From: Brugia malayi
Lineage: Eukaryota; Nematoda; Chromadorea; Rhabditida; Onchocercidae
Length of the DNA: 64,000 bases
NCBI RefSeq assembly: GCF_000002995.4
Contig: NW_025062479.1
Location: forward strand, 16,798,721-16,862,720
Reading direction: 5' to 3'
Below are positions 1 to 13,131 of this stretch, in pieces (position 1 is the stretch's first letter; each line of letters opens with the position of its first letter). The notes beneath the pieces are model-generated. The model searched no databases. It was not told where the DNA came from and was given only the letters and a program-made list of their open reading frames with translations. The translations under genes and the position numbers were made by a program.

Positions 1-1348
1 TGAATTTGTTTTTATTTAGTGGAGTTTACAGATATTTTACATATGAATTATGTCATCTCATAATTTTCTTTTGCAAATTAGGGATAAAGTAGGACTGAGT
101 ACTTAAATGAAACAATTTACACTTATCTCAGTTGTTGTGCTGTTGTTGCACAATCATCTTTTGGTACTAACTTATATGAGACATGCGCGACAACGTTTGT
201 AATACGTGATTGCTAACACAGCAACGAAAAGCAAGTATTTATAATGACTAACAAAGACTTGTAAATATCTCTACTATTACGGTGGTATAAAAAATGTTAG
301 TACACTTGGCGTATTTTATGTTTGTCTCTTACCTTCATATTTAAACCTCCATATCTTCCACAGTAATAGATACGTCTATACATATGAAGCTCTTTGTTTT
401 CTTTTTAAATCATTCTAGTGCAGACAATTATGATATAGGATGGACAGGTGTGCTTGGCTTGTTTTGCTCGATAAAAACAACACGCTTTATTTCAATTTTG
501 CAATTGATGCCTAAAAATAAGTCCACTCTTCGCTTCCTCTTTACAACCGCCAACGCCACAACTATTATCATCATTCTCATCGTCTTCGTCATCTTCCCCA
601 AATTTATACACACACATACATATTTCCAATATTGCCGAACAATTGCATTGAATTTTGTGGATAGGCAAAATTAAAAGAGTGTTGGTTATTGAGAGCTTAT
701 GCAGGCAAGTACTTTTTTTTAATTTCAATTGTTTTTCCTTTTTTTGTTTAAATGGTGAAATTTAATGAATAAAAAGGGTTGTCCATTGTATAGTGGTGAT
801 AAATAGATAACGGTAACAAATTCGCTTGATCAGAATGGAGTAATTAATGGCAAAAGCGGTAATGGTGATATTTATTGTGATAACCATCAATAAATTCATT
901 TTCCACTTTTCAGTTTTCAAAATCATTTCACTTTAATCTATTTTGCAATGCAACTCAATTCCTTCTTTTTTTGTGTCACCATACACATTCATTACTACCA
1001 AGTTTGTACAAGGGAAACGGGGCGGAAAATGTAGAGGACTTACTAGCTTTATCACCAAGTGATTTCTCATTTCCTGCAGACTCCACACACACATCAACTC
1101 TCCAACTTTCTCTTATCGTTAATTTCCGGGAGAAGAGACATGCTATGAACTGCCTCTCTCCTTAGAAAAACACTCTCATTTTTGGCTTTCTTTCCGTTTA
1201 GAGTTGTGGCATATTTGAGTGTAAGCAACAATGCGTTCATTTCATGGAGACTAATTTCTCACCATTCTCCGCTTCCACAAAGAAAGTTACTTAATAAAGG
1301 ATGAAGCATGTAGAAAGAGAGTTAGTTATTAGTTACCGTAGTCGGTAG

Positions 1349-1392
1349 ATTTAACGATGAAGAGGACCCTCCTCTTCATCGCTTCGTTAAAT
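1349..1392. repeat. Strong inverted repeat (hairpin)
   Basis: The left arm 1349-1366 and right arm 1370-1392 are reverse complements around a three-base CCC loop. The innermost 12 base pairs (arm CGATGAAGAGGA) are perfect. A further eight-base match (ATTTAACG with CGTTAAAT) pairs across a five-base bulge. The function is unknown. Confidence 0.8.
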
Positions 1393-4300
1393 TAAAAAGC
1401 GTTCATCCTCGTCTTGACGTTGCTTTTGTCGTGGTCGATTCCAGTATCATCCTCTCATTCTTTCTGTTAAACATTCGGCCAATTTTCCTGGAAGGCTGCA
1501 TTTTTTTTTTGGATATAGTTATTTCCTATTTTTGTCGTTGGCTAGCCAAGACAGACGGAGGTTGGAGGACAGAGGCTGAGATAAATGACGGCTCAAATAG
1601 AAAGTTATTGCTGTAGCGTCTCATCCTCCCATCGACGACGACAGGAAAGACACATACAAACTGAGTGGATCCTTCCTCATCACCAGTGATTCATTTCATC
1701 TGTCCAATCCCGTCTATCTCAATTTGACTTGTTAACTAGTTAGTTAGTTAGTACCTAGCAGCTAGCTGAAGTTTCAGTGTAGTCTGAAAAATAATTATTA
1801 ACTTCAGTCATAATCTTCACTTAAGACATGTCTTCTAGGCTATTGCGTAGTAGCTTTCATTATTGTCCAACACTTCCTTACAGTGTTCGAATCTATAAGG
1901 CAACCTTTCATTTAACAGTAATTATTGAAAGTTAGGGTTAAAAGAAAGAAAATTGAAAGACTTTTCCAATTCTCCTTTTTCTTTCTATGTCGGTTATAGC
2001 CCATCAACTTTTTGCTTCACTGGGAGTATTTTTCATTCTCCATTCAATTCCAATTTGAAAGCAACAGCGAACAACATCAGACATTTAAATAAAAAAGAAA
2101 TTAGGTTTTTATTTTAAATGGCCTACACCATACACTACTGTTGCAAGATGAAGCAACAGTAGTATATTCAATAATGTCTAACAAGAATGGAAGGCGGTAT
2201 TTAAACTTCCACCCCACCAATTCATATTGTTTAGTTTTGCGATGGAAAAAGAATCAAACAAGTAACGTTTGGTGTAGAAATTTTTTGACGTAAACCGATA
2301 GGTTATTGACAGAAATTAATTACTTGTTGTTCTCTACTTGCAACTAATAAGTTACACAGGGAGGGAATTTTCTGCCTTTTCAGGGTTGATTGTTGACTGG
2401 TATCAAATCACAGTTTATTCTTTAAAAGTCGCTAAGGAGTTTGTCAATTGTGTTATCTAATAGAATTTAAAATGCATTTTAACTTGTCAGTTGTAAGTAT
2501 TAATAACAATTAAGTCTTCCACAATTTGCTTTATCTAATCTTTACAACCTAAAACCTGCAAACATTTTTTACAATGCATTCAAAATTCTATTTCACATAT
2601 TTTTTACTTCATTATTTTCCTGCTTAACAATAAAGCAAAATGCAATATTTATTCCAGACATCTGCTGTCGCCTGTTTTTCGTGTAAACGTTTACCGATAA
2701 ATTATCGACACAAATTACTTGTTGTCTTCTACTGTTGATTGTCTCTACCACATGTATACTCTCAACGTTAAGGTAATACGTATTTAATTACCTCGTAATT
2801 TTTATTCAGTGTAATGTTTCCTTAATAAGTTAAGAGTTTAAATGCTAATTTTTCGACTGCAGCTTCTGCTAATTTCTAATGGAAACAAAGCAGTGGTTTT
2901 GAAATATTACCCATTGTTTAAGTGTTACCTGTTGTGATCCATCATTTTCTGGAATGAAATTCTAATGAATACTTCGAGAATGTATGGGTGATAATGAAAG
3001 AAAACCGTTCCTTCATTTGCGCAGTTGAAAACGGACGAGAAATACGGAAAACGATTTCTAAACTATTGCACATCCTGAAGTAGGTCTGTTGGGCTATCTG
3101 GTTTGTAATGACAGAAAGATTATGTGATGAATTAAGGAACGGAGCTTCACAGCAGTCATCCACCGCTACATGTGGTTAGCGTTTGTGGCAAGGTCGTTCT
3201 CTTCAGTGATAAAATTCATCACTATACGATCAAAAAAGAAATTCCGACGTCCTCTGTCCTTTCTATCGGAAGAGAATGATAGAGACCAGAAGAGTGAACA
3301 GTGATTTTATAACAGGCGGAAAAGTAGAAGAAGCTATCTGCATCCCTAAAATTTCTCTTCTAAAAATCGATTCAATTCATTTTATAATTTCTTCATTCCA
3401 ACCGAAATTTCGTATTACATACCTGCGGAGGTATTCGTGCATTCTTTTCCACTCTAAATTATATATAAAATTTTTATTTGACTTTTTTTTTTATAATCTA
3501 CAACACATTACAGTGCATCCGTTGACACGTTTTACTGTGACAGAGTCCAAGTTCTTATTTATGACATTCTAATCATTCTTTAATAAGATTATTTTTTGAT
3601 ATTCTGAATTATTATCCATCGTTATTGCTAGTATCGTAATGTTTGTGTGAGATAATACTCTATCATATAATTAAAGTATGTTGATAACTTTGTCATAGAA
3701 ATTGGGATTAGATGAAGTTGATTCGAATAATAAGATATGGACATAATGTTATTAACTCATCAACATATAAATAGTTCTTTTTATACAAAACAATTAAATT
3801 CTATTTTCGCATTGTCGTTTAGTCGTTCAATTTCTCCCAACTTTATGTAAAACTGTAACTAGAGTGAAGAATGCAACGTTTGCAAAAATTGAAAATGTAC
3901 GACAGTTGTTTTGAATGGCAGTTGTTCAAATTGCCTTCCCTAATGCTTATAATATTCAGTAGGATATCTCAAGAGGGCAATTTGGCATGTTGCTGTATCT
4001 CCAACATTACCATGAAATGTTCCCAAGGCCTTGCAATATAATAATTTCTTAAAATTCAGGGGAAACATATATTAGTTTTTATCACAGAGGGTGTGGATAT
4101 CAACCTTTATTAATATAGATTGGCACATAAGATTGTGAGATAGAAACATCGCTTGTTCACCTTTAATACTCTTTCTAATGTGCAGTAAAATTTGTAAAAA
4201 TTTATTCTTTGTCATAGTATTCTATGGCGTACTTGTTTGTATTTTTACAAGTAGTAACAGGATGATAAAATGATAATCGATATTTAAATTAGTCCTTTAG

Positions 4301-5250
4301 CTGCAGCTAATAATTTGATCCAGTTTTGTATCTATTATTTGCCAGATATACTTAACGTTAATTTGGATGAATAAAATTATCGCTGAAACTGTCATTCACT
4401 TCAATCTTTCGTGAGATCTATTTATTGGCAGTATTTCTCATTACAACAATTTAACAAATTTATTTGTTATTTTTTTGTACATTTGAATGAATTGCTGCTA
4501 TCGTATTAGACATTGCGAAAGTATTAGACTAAATTAGGTTTTGTTGATCAATCATTAAAATTATCGGACTTTAGGAGGGAGAGGGAGTTCCTCTCGGGGA
4601 ATGTATTGTAATCGAGGAGAGCATCCTGTCAACAAAGGATCACTTTGCAGTATGTTTTTTTGGATGTGCCCACTGGAGTGAATGGCTCCGCCGTCTTCCA
4701 AGCCCTTCTATATGTGTTAATGATGATGAAAGTGAATAATTGGAGTGTGATCGTCAGACATTGTAAGCCGATGATCAGTTTAAGTGGCATTGTTCGAGAG
4801 TTAATGTCCATCGATAATACTCTCCAAGCAAGAATGAATAGTAATTTAGAAGTTGAATTAAATATCAAAGGCCCGTTATCTTTTCTCAGCTTTGTTTATT
4901 TGTTTACATCCTTCCCTTTGTCTCTACCTCTATCCCCAGATTATGTCCTCTGTCTCGTCCCAATGATAGCTTCAGCAATACAATCAAGCACTGGCTGTCA
5001 CCAGTATTTCCAGTGTATGGTGGGGAATTATTCATGTCGAGAGTCGGTCACTTAACAGCGCTTTACTTCATTCCTCAATCAACTGATAACGATTCACTGT
5101 GATAAGGACTGGAATGAATATCTGGTACTTGATCACTTCATCAGTTTTAACCAAGGACAGAGGACGAATAGATAGAAGACAGACACGCCAAAGCATACAG
5201 CAATATTATGTAAATATGACAACGGTCGAAAAGACAGATAGACGGACAAA

Positions 5251-5270
5251 CACACACACACACACACACA
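5251..5270. repeat. CA dinucleotide microsatellite
   Basis: Ten uninterrupted CA units lie about 860 bases upstream of the mbl-1 start codon. Confidence 0.95.
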
Positions 5271-6126
5271 AACAATGTTTGGAAGAGGAGACTTCACCAA
5301 AACTGGCTTGTTTAACGGTGTGGAGAAAAGACACAGCTGGCTACAGTGATGCTCGAGTTGGTGGTGAAGTGTCGCAAGTACATGCATGTGTCCGCATCTG
5401 TACGTTAATGCATGCGTCGACGTGTCATACGACGGAGAGGACGGACATCAAATGTAGATATTACTATTAGAGACATACAAGTGGTAGTGCGTACCTGTTA
5501 GTGATCGGTGCTCTTTTGCCTTGGATATAAAACGCCCTGTCGAATTTTAAATTTCATTTGTGGTAGTGGTGGGACACCATTTTTCATCAATTTATTTATA
5601 CATAGGTCAGAATAGATACATAGATTTGTCATTAAGGAGTCATGTAGCACGTCTGTGTGAGGCTTGATGGCGCAAATATTCTGACTGCAATTTACTGAGT
5701 TAACTGCCCTTTCGGACATGAGTCACAGTCTTCATTCTGTTGCTCATTTCCTTATCGCATTTCATTTATTTAAGAAGTTATGGGATATACCAACAGTTAT
5801 TGTGTAAATGAACTGGGAAAATTTTCTCGATCTTTTTTTTTCGCGAAATTTTTTTTTTGCATTTACTGTAACGGTTAGATATAATATAATGACTGCATAG
5901 TAGTAATCCCTTCATCTTTTATTCATGAATCAGACTTTTTTCTTTCTCTAAAGGTCACTATTGAGAGTGTGATCGGTCATTTTTTCTGAAAATATTCTGA
6001 AATTTTATGCAGACATAAATTTGAAATAAGATCATGAATCCTATCGTTTCGACAGTATTTCGTGATTCGTTGTACGATAAGATATAATTAATTACCATAA
6101 TTATTTATTTGTAGGCATTTATTGAC

Positions 6127-9100
6127 ATGTACGATGAGAACAGCAACGCAGCAGCAGCAGCAGCAGCAAGCAGTACTTCTTCAACGGGTCTTATGTCGCA
6201 GTTGCTTAATGTTAAAGATTCCAGATGGTTACAGCTGGAGGTAAATTTCATTTTACTCATTATCCTAATAATTTTTAATTAAGTTAGCTTCAGACATTCA
6301 CAGTTTCTTAGTGTTAATATTTATTGGATAAGGATCAGTAAAAACCGTGGTAAATCGATCATATTTCTTTTAAAAAGCACATCACCACCCTTTGAATCAG
6401 CGAACAATATATTCCACTTATAAGCAGAAAGAATTCCCTAAAGAATACAATCTTTTGGTATCATTTGTTTAATTTTCCTTTCCGACTTCCTTTGTACATC
6501 TTTATTTTATATATGTTCCAAAACATAATTTTTTCAGTGTAAGAATTTCTAACGCATTTTTCATTTTGACTTCATGGATTGGGAGCGTCAGCTGTTTCTT
6601 GTCCCAGTTGAACTCTTTTGTAGTTGTTTTTTTTTTTTAAAGTTTTATAAGATTAATATGTTCAGTCAGTTGTATACTCTTTCCAAAAAAAAAAATAAAA
6701 AAATAAAACGAGAAAACATTTTTGCTTCGAGAGCAAATAAGTAAATTTGTGATATTACATAAGTTTGAAAAAGTTGTCTTCAATAAAAGTGTTAAAAAGT
6801 GAAGCAAGAAAAGTCGCAAATACTTGAATTCTAGGTATGTCGCGAATTTCAAAGAGGTCAGTGTTCGAGATCAGATATAGAATGTAAATTTGCACACCCA
6901 CCTCCACACGTTGATGTACAGAATGGCCGTGTTACTGCTTGTTATGATTCCATTAAGGTTTATTTTTCTTTTCTTACTTTCTCTATTTTTCTAGAATTTA
7001 TCTTTCTTTATTTGCTCACTCATATTAATAAGCATTTGCCAGCTTTTAACAAAACAAAAGGGCAATTGGATGATGATGCTGATGATAACAATGATCGAAG
7101 CCAACTGCATTAATCCTGTAGTAGTAGAATGCTAGGAAATTTCAAAAATTTTAAACTTATTTGCTCTGGCTACTTAATTTTTTCCTCGAAAAATTTTCTA
7201 CTGTTTAGTTTCCTCACTATGATTTTTAAGTGCAAACATAGGTTTTTTGTCTTTTTGTCAATTATAATTTTATCACCTTGCCTATAGAAATGTTGGAATG
7301 AATTCTGCTAAGCTAGAAATAAATTATCTTCGCTAAAACGTTTTTCTTTTTGTGGTTTTGTGGTTTTGTGAAGCTGAAGCCTTGACGTCTAGCCTCTAGT
7401 TCAGAGAACACTGTGATGATTTTCCTTAGTACCTCTTTTTGATGGCTACCAAGTCTACTAATTGTTCTATTCAAAAAAACTTTTCTATCGTCTGTGAGAA
7501 AAAAGTGGGATACACATATATATAATAACATTATTGGTAGGTCTAAATTATAAAATATATTATCTGTCAACATAGCATAATAATGAAAATGCAGAAGGAA
7601 AGATGATTTGAGATATCTAATAAAATGGGATATATTTTCTGTATTTGCAAATAAAATTTCCGTTTCTTCATCTAAGACTTTCATGTATTTATTAATAAAA
7701 TAGATGGAACTCTTCCCACTTAACAATCGTTCAAATAGGAATTCAAGTAAATTCATGATAAATTAATTTACTACTGATATTATGTGTAGTAGTTGATTCT
7801 GTCATGCATTATTGGTAATAGGAATGCACCCTGGAACTTGTTTGTTGTATCTATGTAACAAGAAGAAAAATGTATGCTCACGTTTAATTCATTGTCTTCC
7901 GGCGTCTTCTAGCATCACACGTAAAATGTCATAATGGTTAATTATGAGGTACCTAAAATAAGATTTAGGAGAATGTGAAACTGATTATGAATCAACGTGA
8001 CTATGCATATAGTCACGTCTAAGTAATTTATTGCTTCGAATATCATTTTGTTGTAGGGTCGATGCACTCGGGAAAACCCAAAATGCAAATATTTGCATCC
8101 GCCACAGCATCTGAAGGATCAGTTACTGATAAATGGTCGAAATAATTTGGCTCTCAAAAATTTAATTTGTACACAGTTGAATCAGAATGCAGCAGCAGCA
8201 GCAGCAGCTCCTGCTGCACTTTCAACAATGAATCCATTAGCGCAGTTGGTCGTCAGTGGTCAGGCTAGTCCTGCAGCACTCAATGATCAGCTTCTCATCG
8301 TTCAACAACAACAGCAGCAAGCTGCCGCTGCAGCTGCCGCACAAGCTGCAACTTTAGTCCCAGCTGCACTTCCTTATCAGTATTATCAGGGTATCACCAC
8401 CATGTATCCAACACTTGTGCCTGTTCCAAGCAGTGATGCTGCAGCTGCTTATCAAGCGGTTAGTACTTTTTTATTTCTCTTAAATAATTCTTTTATGAAA
8501 GAAGAGTAAGCACAGGTAAGTCTCACATTCACACTGATGATGCATAACAAATGTTATTTCTGTCCTGATGATATTTCTTTTGAATTCTCAAAAACTTCGG
8601 TTGAGAACGAATATCAAAGAAGCTACCACAATGATCTATGCTTTCTGGGAATTTGCAGTCCCTGGAAGTGGCAGAACTTTCAAGGAGCATGATTTCCGGA
8701 ATACGCCCGACACTTGTATGCACATTAACTACATACGCAACAATAAGTAGTAATTTGGTAGTTGATAATGATGCGTTTCACTTCGTCTAATGATAATATA
8801 TGCCCTGATAAAGGCCACTACTGACTTTTTTTATTTTATTCTCTCATGCCTTGCAATGAAATAAAATTGTGTGATAGATATAATTCATAGCTTAAAAGTT
8901 CAAATTGGTAAAAGTTAAGTAACGCTCATGCGTTCGTACTTCCTTGAGATTACCGGGATAACTGGAATTAACGCGTGCGTGCAAGTGTTGGAATGTTTCT
9001 CATATTTTTCAACCTTTTTTATACTCCTCGAATCTTCCGCCCCTTCTCTTCCCTTCCATTTTCTCTATTGCTAAAAAGTTGAAAATACATATCTCAAATC

Positions 9101-12100
9101 AGGATTATACGTTTACTGCCTCGCTTCTGTGTACTGTGAGCTCGACCAAAAACGTTGTGTTTTTTCCCTCTAAATAATCTCTTTATTTTTGCGTGTCAGT
9201 TTTTCTTTATTTTCTGTTGCTTCTAAGCTCTCTATTACATGTTGCTGCTACTATTTATTATGTAGAATTGGTCATTATTACTGATCATCCATTTTCCGCC
9301 ATAAAAATGTGTAAATTTCACGTGAAATGAATGTGTTCCTTTTTTTTCTCTCGAAGCAAAATGCTTTTATGATATATTCGAAAGAAACTGCTTGAAGCAT
9401 GACTCATTTCTTTACGTCCATTCATTCATCCATTTAAACCACCCGATAATAATAATAACAAATAATAACTTGAACCGAATTGCCAGCTGCGGAAGTAATA
9501 TCACCTAGGATTTCTGTTTTAAATGTACGGAAATATAAGATTGCATTAATTGTGGCAGTATTAGGGCAGTCACATGGATTTTACAATGTTTAAATGTTTA
9601 AACTGTCTTCTAAAGAGAAATCATTAATAAATGTTACGATGATTTATGCAAAAAAAGACCTCAACAATATTAGTTCCATCACCTTATCGTCTCATCTGAA
9701 TTAGTTAAATAGGATTGAGAACGAAAGTAAATTGCGCATTAACACAAAGTTTCGAAGCAAAATGAAAACTGCAATGCTGGTGTAGTTTACTATTTATGTT
9801 GAAAATTCAGGTAATGATCCCACTTGCATTTCATTGATGCTACTTTTTCCGAATCCATCCATACTACTACTGTTACTTTTAATTAAATTAATACGTCAAC
9901 GTCTCTGATCGATTTATCACAGGAAAACGATGAAGCTAACGTAACGTATCCAAATCTTCGATCAAATCAATCGTTTTAAATATTTGTCATCATCATGCCT
10001 ACCTTGTTAGAGATAGTGATTATCGATCGAATTTATCAGGAAAAATCTGATTTCAATTTGCTATTCAGTATTTTCACTTTGGATGATTAAATTTCTTATC
10101 TGCCTGTTGTAATGGGGAATATATACGAATCCTTCTCTTTGGCCACTTTGCCTATAAGAAATGACATACGTGAAGTATGTCTCATCTTGTCATTACTTTA
10201 TTCAGTCGTTATCTATAAAACATAATAACTTTTAAGCAAACAATTAAAAGAAATGTATTATGCACGCCGAACTGTTTTTGATGTGAAAATTATTTTTTTT
10301 TTGTGTGGTGGCTTCTTAAATATATGTGTGAGTGTGCGTGCGTAGGTGTGCGTGAATGTGTACGTGTGTGTATGATTATTGCATGGCTTAATGCGGCTGT
10401 TTATCATCCATTGCGAATATTTCCCTTCCAGCAAGTTCAAGCCCAGCTGATGGCGCTTCAAAATCTTGCTGCTATGTCGCAAGCAGCTACGGCTGCTGCT
10501 ACCACTACCACGTTACCACCACAGTTGGCTCCAGCTACCGCAACATTACCACCATCGTTAGCTGCGGCTGCTGCTGCTGCGGCAGCGGCGGCTGCAGCTG
10601 GATCAGGCGGAACTGCTACTACCGGAACAACACTACAGAATAGTCGAAAACGTGCCTTGGAAGAGGAACAAGCTGCTGCGGCTGCCGCTGCTGGGCCATC
10701 AACGGCGCAACAGTTCGATCAGAATTCCTTTCTCCTAGCTGCTGCTGCTGCGGTACCGATTTTCCGTTTGTTTCTTTCTTTCACACACACACGCATCCTT
10801 TTTTTTTTTTCAGAGTGTCGACCCAAAGAAATCATACCTCTTCAACGGTTCCCCGGTACTGACGGTACCAATTTTCATTTAAAATGCATTGGTACCTTCC
10901 TTCTAGTTTTTTTTTTTCTGTTCGTTTTTACACCTTAATTTTGTTTTTGTTTAAATTTAACTTGAAATTCCATTTAATTTAAATTTATTTGATGTCTTCA
11001 ATCGTTAATTCTAGAGTTCCTTCCTTGTTTTTTTCTCGCCTTCTCACACGATACTTTGTTATATGTTGTGTGCCTTTAAAGCATGAAAAGCTACCAAGGA
11101 AGAGAACTTTATGCTCCGCCACCGTCAAACTGCTTCGTTTTTTTCAAGCTAACTTTTTGTTTTTTCTTTTCAATTATTCGAAACCATTTCATTTCCCAAC
11201 GCATTATACTAACTTTAGTATAAAAAACGCATGTTTGGTTCCAGGCAGGTGCTGTCCCATGTAAACGTCCAGCTGCTGAGAAAGGTGGTGTGCCAGTGTA
11301 TGCAAATGGTGCTACAGCCCAACTTGCTGCTGCGGCTCATGTACCACAAGCTACCTTCAATCCATATTTGATTCCCGGTATCGGCTACATGCCAACTGTG
11401 TCATGTAAGTATACTCTTTCTTTTTTATTAACCGTTAAAGATCAGTTTTCCGGTGTCTAATGATGATTAGAAAATGCAGTTCTGGTGATATAGTATGATC
11501 GCACATGGGAACGATCGCTCTTTTCGCATTGCTGATTATTAATTTTGTACCGTTTAATTTAAACATTAGCTTTGCTATTGTTTGAATGATTTGGCGGCAT
11601 TTAGCGAACACATATAGTATGCCTCATCGTTTTTTTCGATGCTAATGCTCATGTGTCAAGTTTGGTCGTTACGAATTGGCAAAAAGTGTTATCTGAATTG
11701 AGCGATAACACCTTATCATGTATCCCTCATTTTTGTTTCACTGTCGCAAATGGGATGAAAAGCTTACGCTTCATTCTAAATTCAACACCTATTCTTTAGA
11801 TGCACTGTACTGCACAAAATTGTTTGTCGCTGCTTCACTTTTCTCCCAACTTATTGCTACCAGTGATTAAAATGATTTAATGATAAATTTTACCTTTTCT
11901 AACAATTATTTCATCCACATTTTTTCCTATGCAACAAAAATATTATTCATTTAATTTTAAACACTTGATTTTTAAAAATCTCATCTTCCTCTAAAAGACA
12001 CATTAGTGATTCTAAGATTTGTAATGGAACATAAATGATGTTTCATTCAGAATATCTAGCATAAATGGAAATATCCTCTCTGTGATCAGAAAGTAAATTA

Positions 12101-12470
12101 ATTATTTATCATTCTGTTACTACTGTCTGCTCATTATCTGTTCATTAATTAAACCTTTTTAGCAGGTTTAGTCAATGAAAATGATTAAGTATGATATATT
12201 AAGCACATGAGGAAACCTTTTTTATACCCAAAATAAGCACGGTAAAAGGGGATAGGTAATTAGAGAAACAGCAATCAAAAAATACTCCGTTCAGTGAAGA
12301 CCATTGTATTTTTTTGAGAGTACCAGTACTAAAAAATTGATGCCAAAATTGATCAATTTCTCTTTTAAAATTAAAGAAAAATTGCGCATGCCGCTATCGC
12401 TGCTTCAAGCCAAAATGCTAATATTTTGCTTTACTTTTCAGTTAGTGGCCAGATTCCTCCACGTTTCTAA
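6127..12470 (+). CDS. mbl-1: Muscleblind-like RNA-binding splicing regulator
   Basis: Six coding exons: 6127-6240, 6835-6957, 8057-8458, 10432-10752, 11245-11404 and 12442-12470. Phases agree throughout and predict 382 aa. Muscleblind proteins bind YGCY-containing RNA and control alternative splicing in nucleus and cytoplasm. Two CCCH zinc fingers are intact: C40-x7-C48-x6-C55-x3-H59 and C74-x7-C82-x6-C89-x3-H93. Between them are the family motifs CKFAHPP and [14 protein letters not shown]. The rest is Ala/Gln-rich linker, with an SRKRALEEE basic patch and the conserved-looking segment [10 protein letters not shown]. The protein ends SGQIPPRF. The start MYDENSN follows a splice acceptor at 6114 by 12 bases, so a 5' UTR exon or trans-spliced leader is likely. 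Only one finger pair is present, as expected for nematodes. Confidence 0.93.
10321..10374. repeat. GT-rich simple sequence
   Basis: Imperfect TG/GTGCG repeats lie in the mbl-1 intron, about 60 bases before the exon that begins at 10432. Confidence 0.85.
10814..10864 (+). other. Candidate alternative mbl-1 exon
   Basis: A polypyrimidine run ends in CAG at 10811-10813. It is followed by an open stretch encoding [14 protein letters not shown], with two usable GT donors after 10855 and 10864. Both versions (42 or 51 bases) preserve the reading frame between the exons ending at 10752 and starting at 11245. The upstream intron would be 61 bases. No transcript evidence is available. Confidence 0.35.
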
Positions 12471-12857
12471 TGGTATCACAAAAAAAGTTACACTATCCAA
12501 TACTACTACTACTACTACTCAAAAACCACCCTATTACTATTGCTATTATTATTGTACTGTTATTATTATTATTCCTACTATTACTATTCTGTCATAGAAA
12601 TCAACAACAACACCACCAACAGCAACAACAACAACAACAAATATCTTTCATGTCATATACGTATCTCTCGTTACCCGCGCGGTTTGTGCTGCATTCTGTG
12701 ATCCTTTTTGATGACGGTGATGTTCAAACGTATTTAGTGTTGTTTTTCCTCTCATTTTTTATCTTTGCTTTTTTTTTTAAAGAAAATTCTTTTTTCTGGA
12801 TGATTTTTTTTTTCAAATGGTCATTCTTTCCTGTTTCGATGTTTTTATTATGTTTAT

Positions 12858-12937
12858 ATGTGTGCGTGTGTGTCTGCGTGCGTGTGTATGTGTGTGTACA
12901 TGCGTGTATATTTGTATGTGTATGTGTGCGTGTGTAT
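12858..12937. repeat. TG-rich simple sequence
   Basis: About 80 bases of imperfect TG/TGCG/TGTA repeats, between the two candidate mbl-1 terminal exons. Confidence 0.9.
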
Positions 12938-13072
12938 AGTTAAGAAGAATTTGTTCTTCACCTTAATAAGCATAGTGGCAGGCGGCTTTTTTTTCGCTCC
13001 CACTTCACATTCCAATTTTTTTGCTATGAATGAACGAGATTTTTCAGGAATTTGTAATTAATTTTGAGTTAG

Positions 13073-13131
13073 TCATGCCAATACAGCAACAACAGCAGCT
13101 CGCCCAAAGTCGTTCCTCATTTTGGGAGTAG
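13073..13131 (+). other. Candidate alternative mbl-1 terminal exon
   Basis: An AG acceptor at 13071-13072 is followed by a frame that joins correctly to the exon ending at 11404: the split codon becomes Phe, as in the other model. It encodes MPIQQQQQLAQSRSSFWE and a stop at 13129-13131. This would replace the SGQIPPRF tail. Support is reading phase and the Gln-rich composition only. Confidence 0.4.

Larger units (their letters stand above)
1..6126. other. Non-coding region upstream of mbl-1
   Basis: No exon chain with consistent splice phase was found on either strand. Short open frames here (for example 4645-5055) lack recognisable protein features. The stretch holds a strong hairpin (1349-1392) and a CA microsatellite (5251-5270). 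Its position just 5' of the muscleblind start suggests promoter, 5' UTR or far-upstream intron sequence, since muscleblind genes commonly have distant 5' exons. That role is inferred. Confidence 0.5.

Noticed and set aside
4645..5055. 136-codon open frame on the plus strand
   Set aside because: No recognisable domain, overlapping open frame on the other strand, and no splice partner. It is probably chance in the mbl-1 upstream region.
7313..7756. 147-codon minus-strand frame
   Set aside because: It lies inside an mbl-1 intron and has the Phe/Leu/Ile-rich composition of translated AT-rich DNA. No motif or partner exon is seen.
12602..12943. Gln-rich frame after the mbl-1 stop, considered as an alternative exon
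   Set aside because: Joining the AG acceptor near 12597 to the exon at 11404 creates an immediate stop, and the rest is translated simple repeat.
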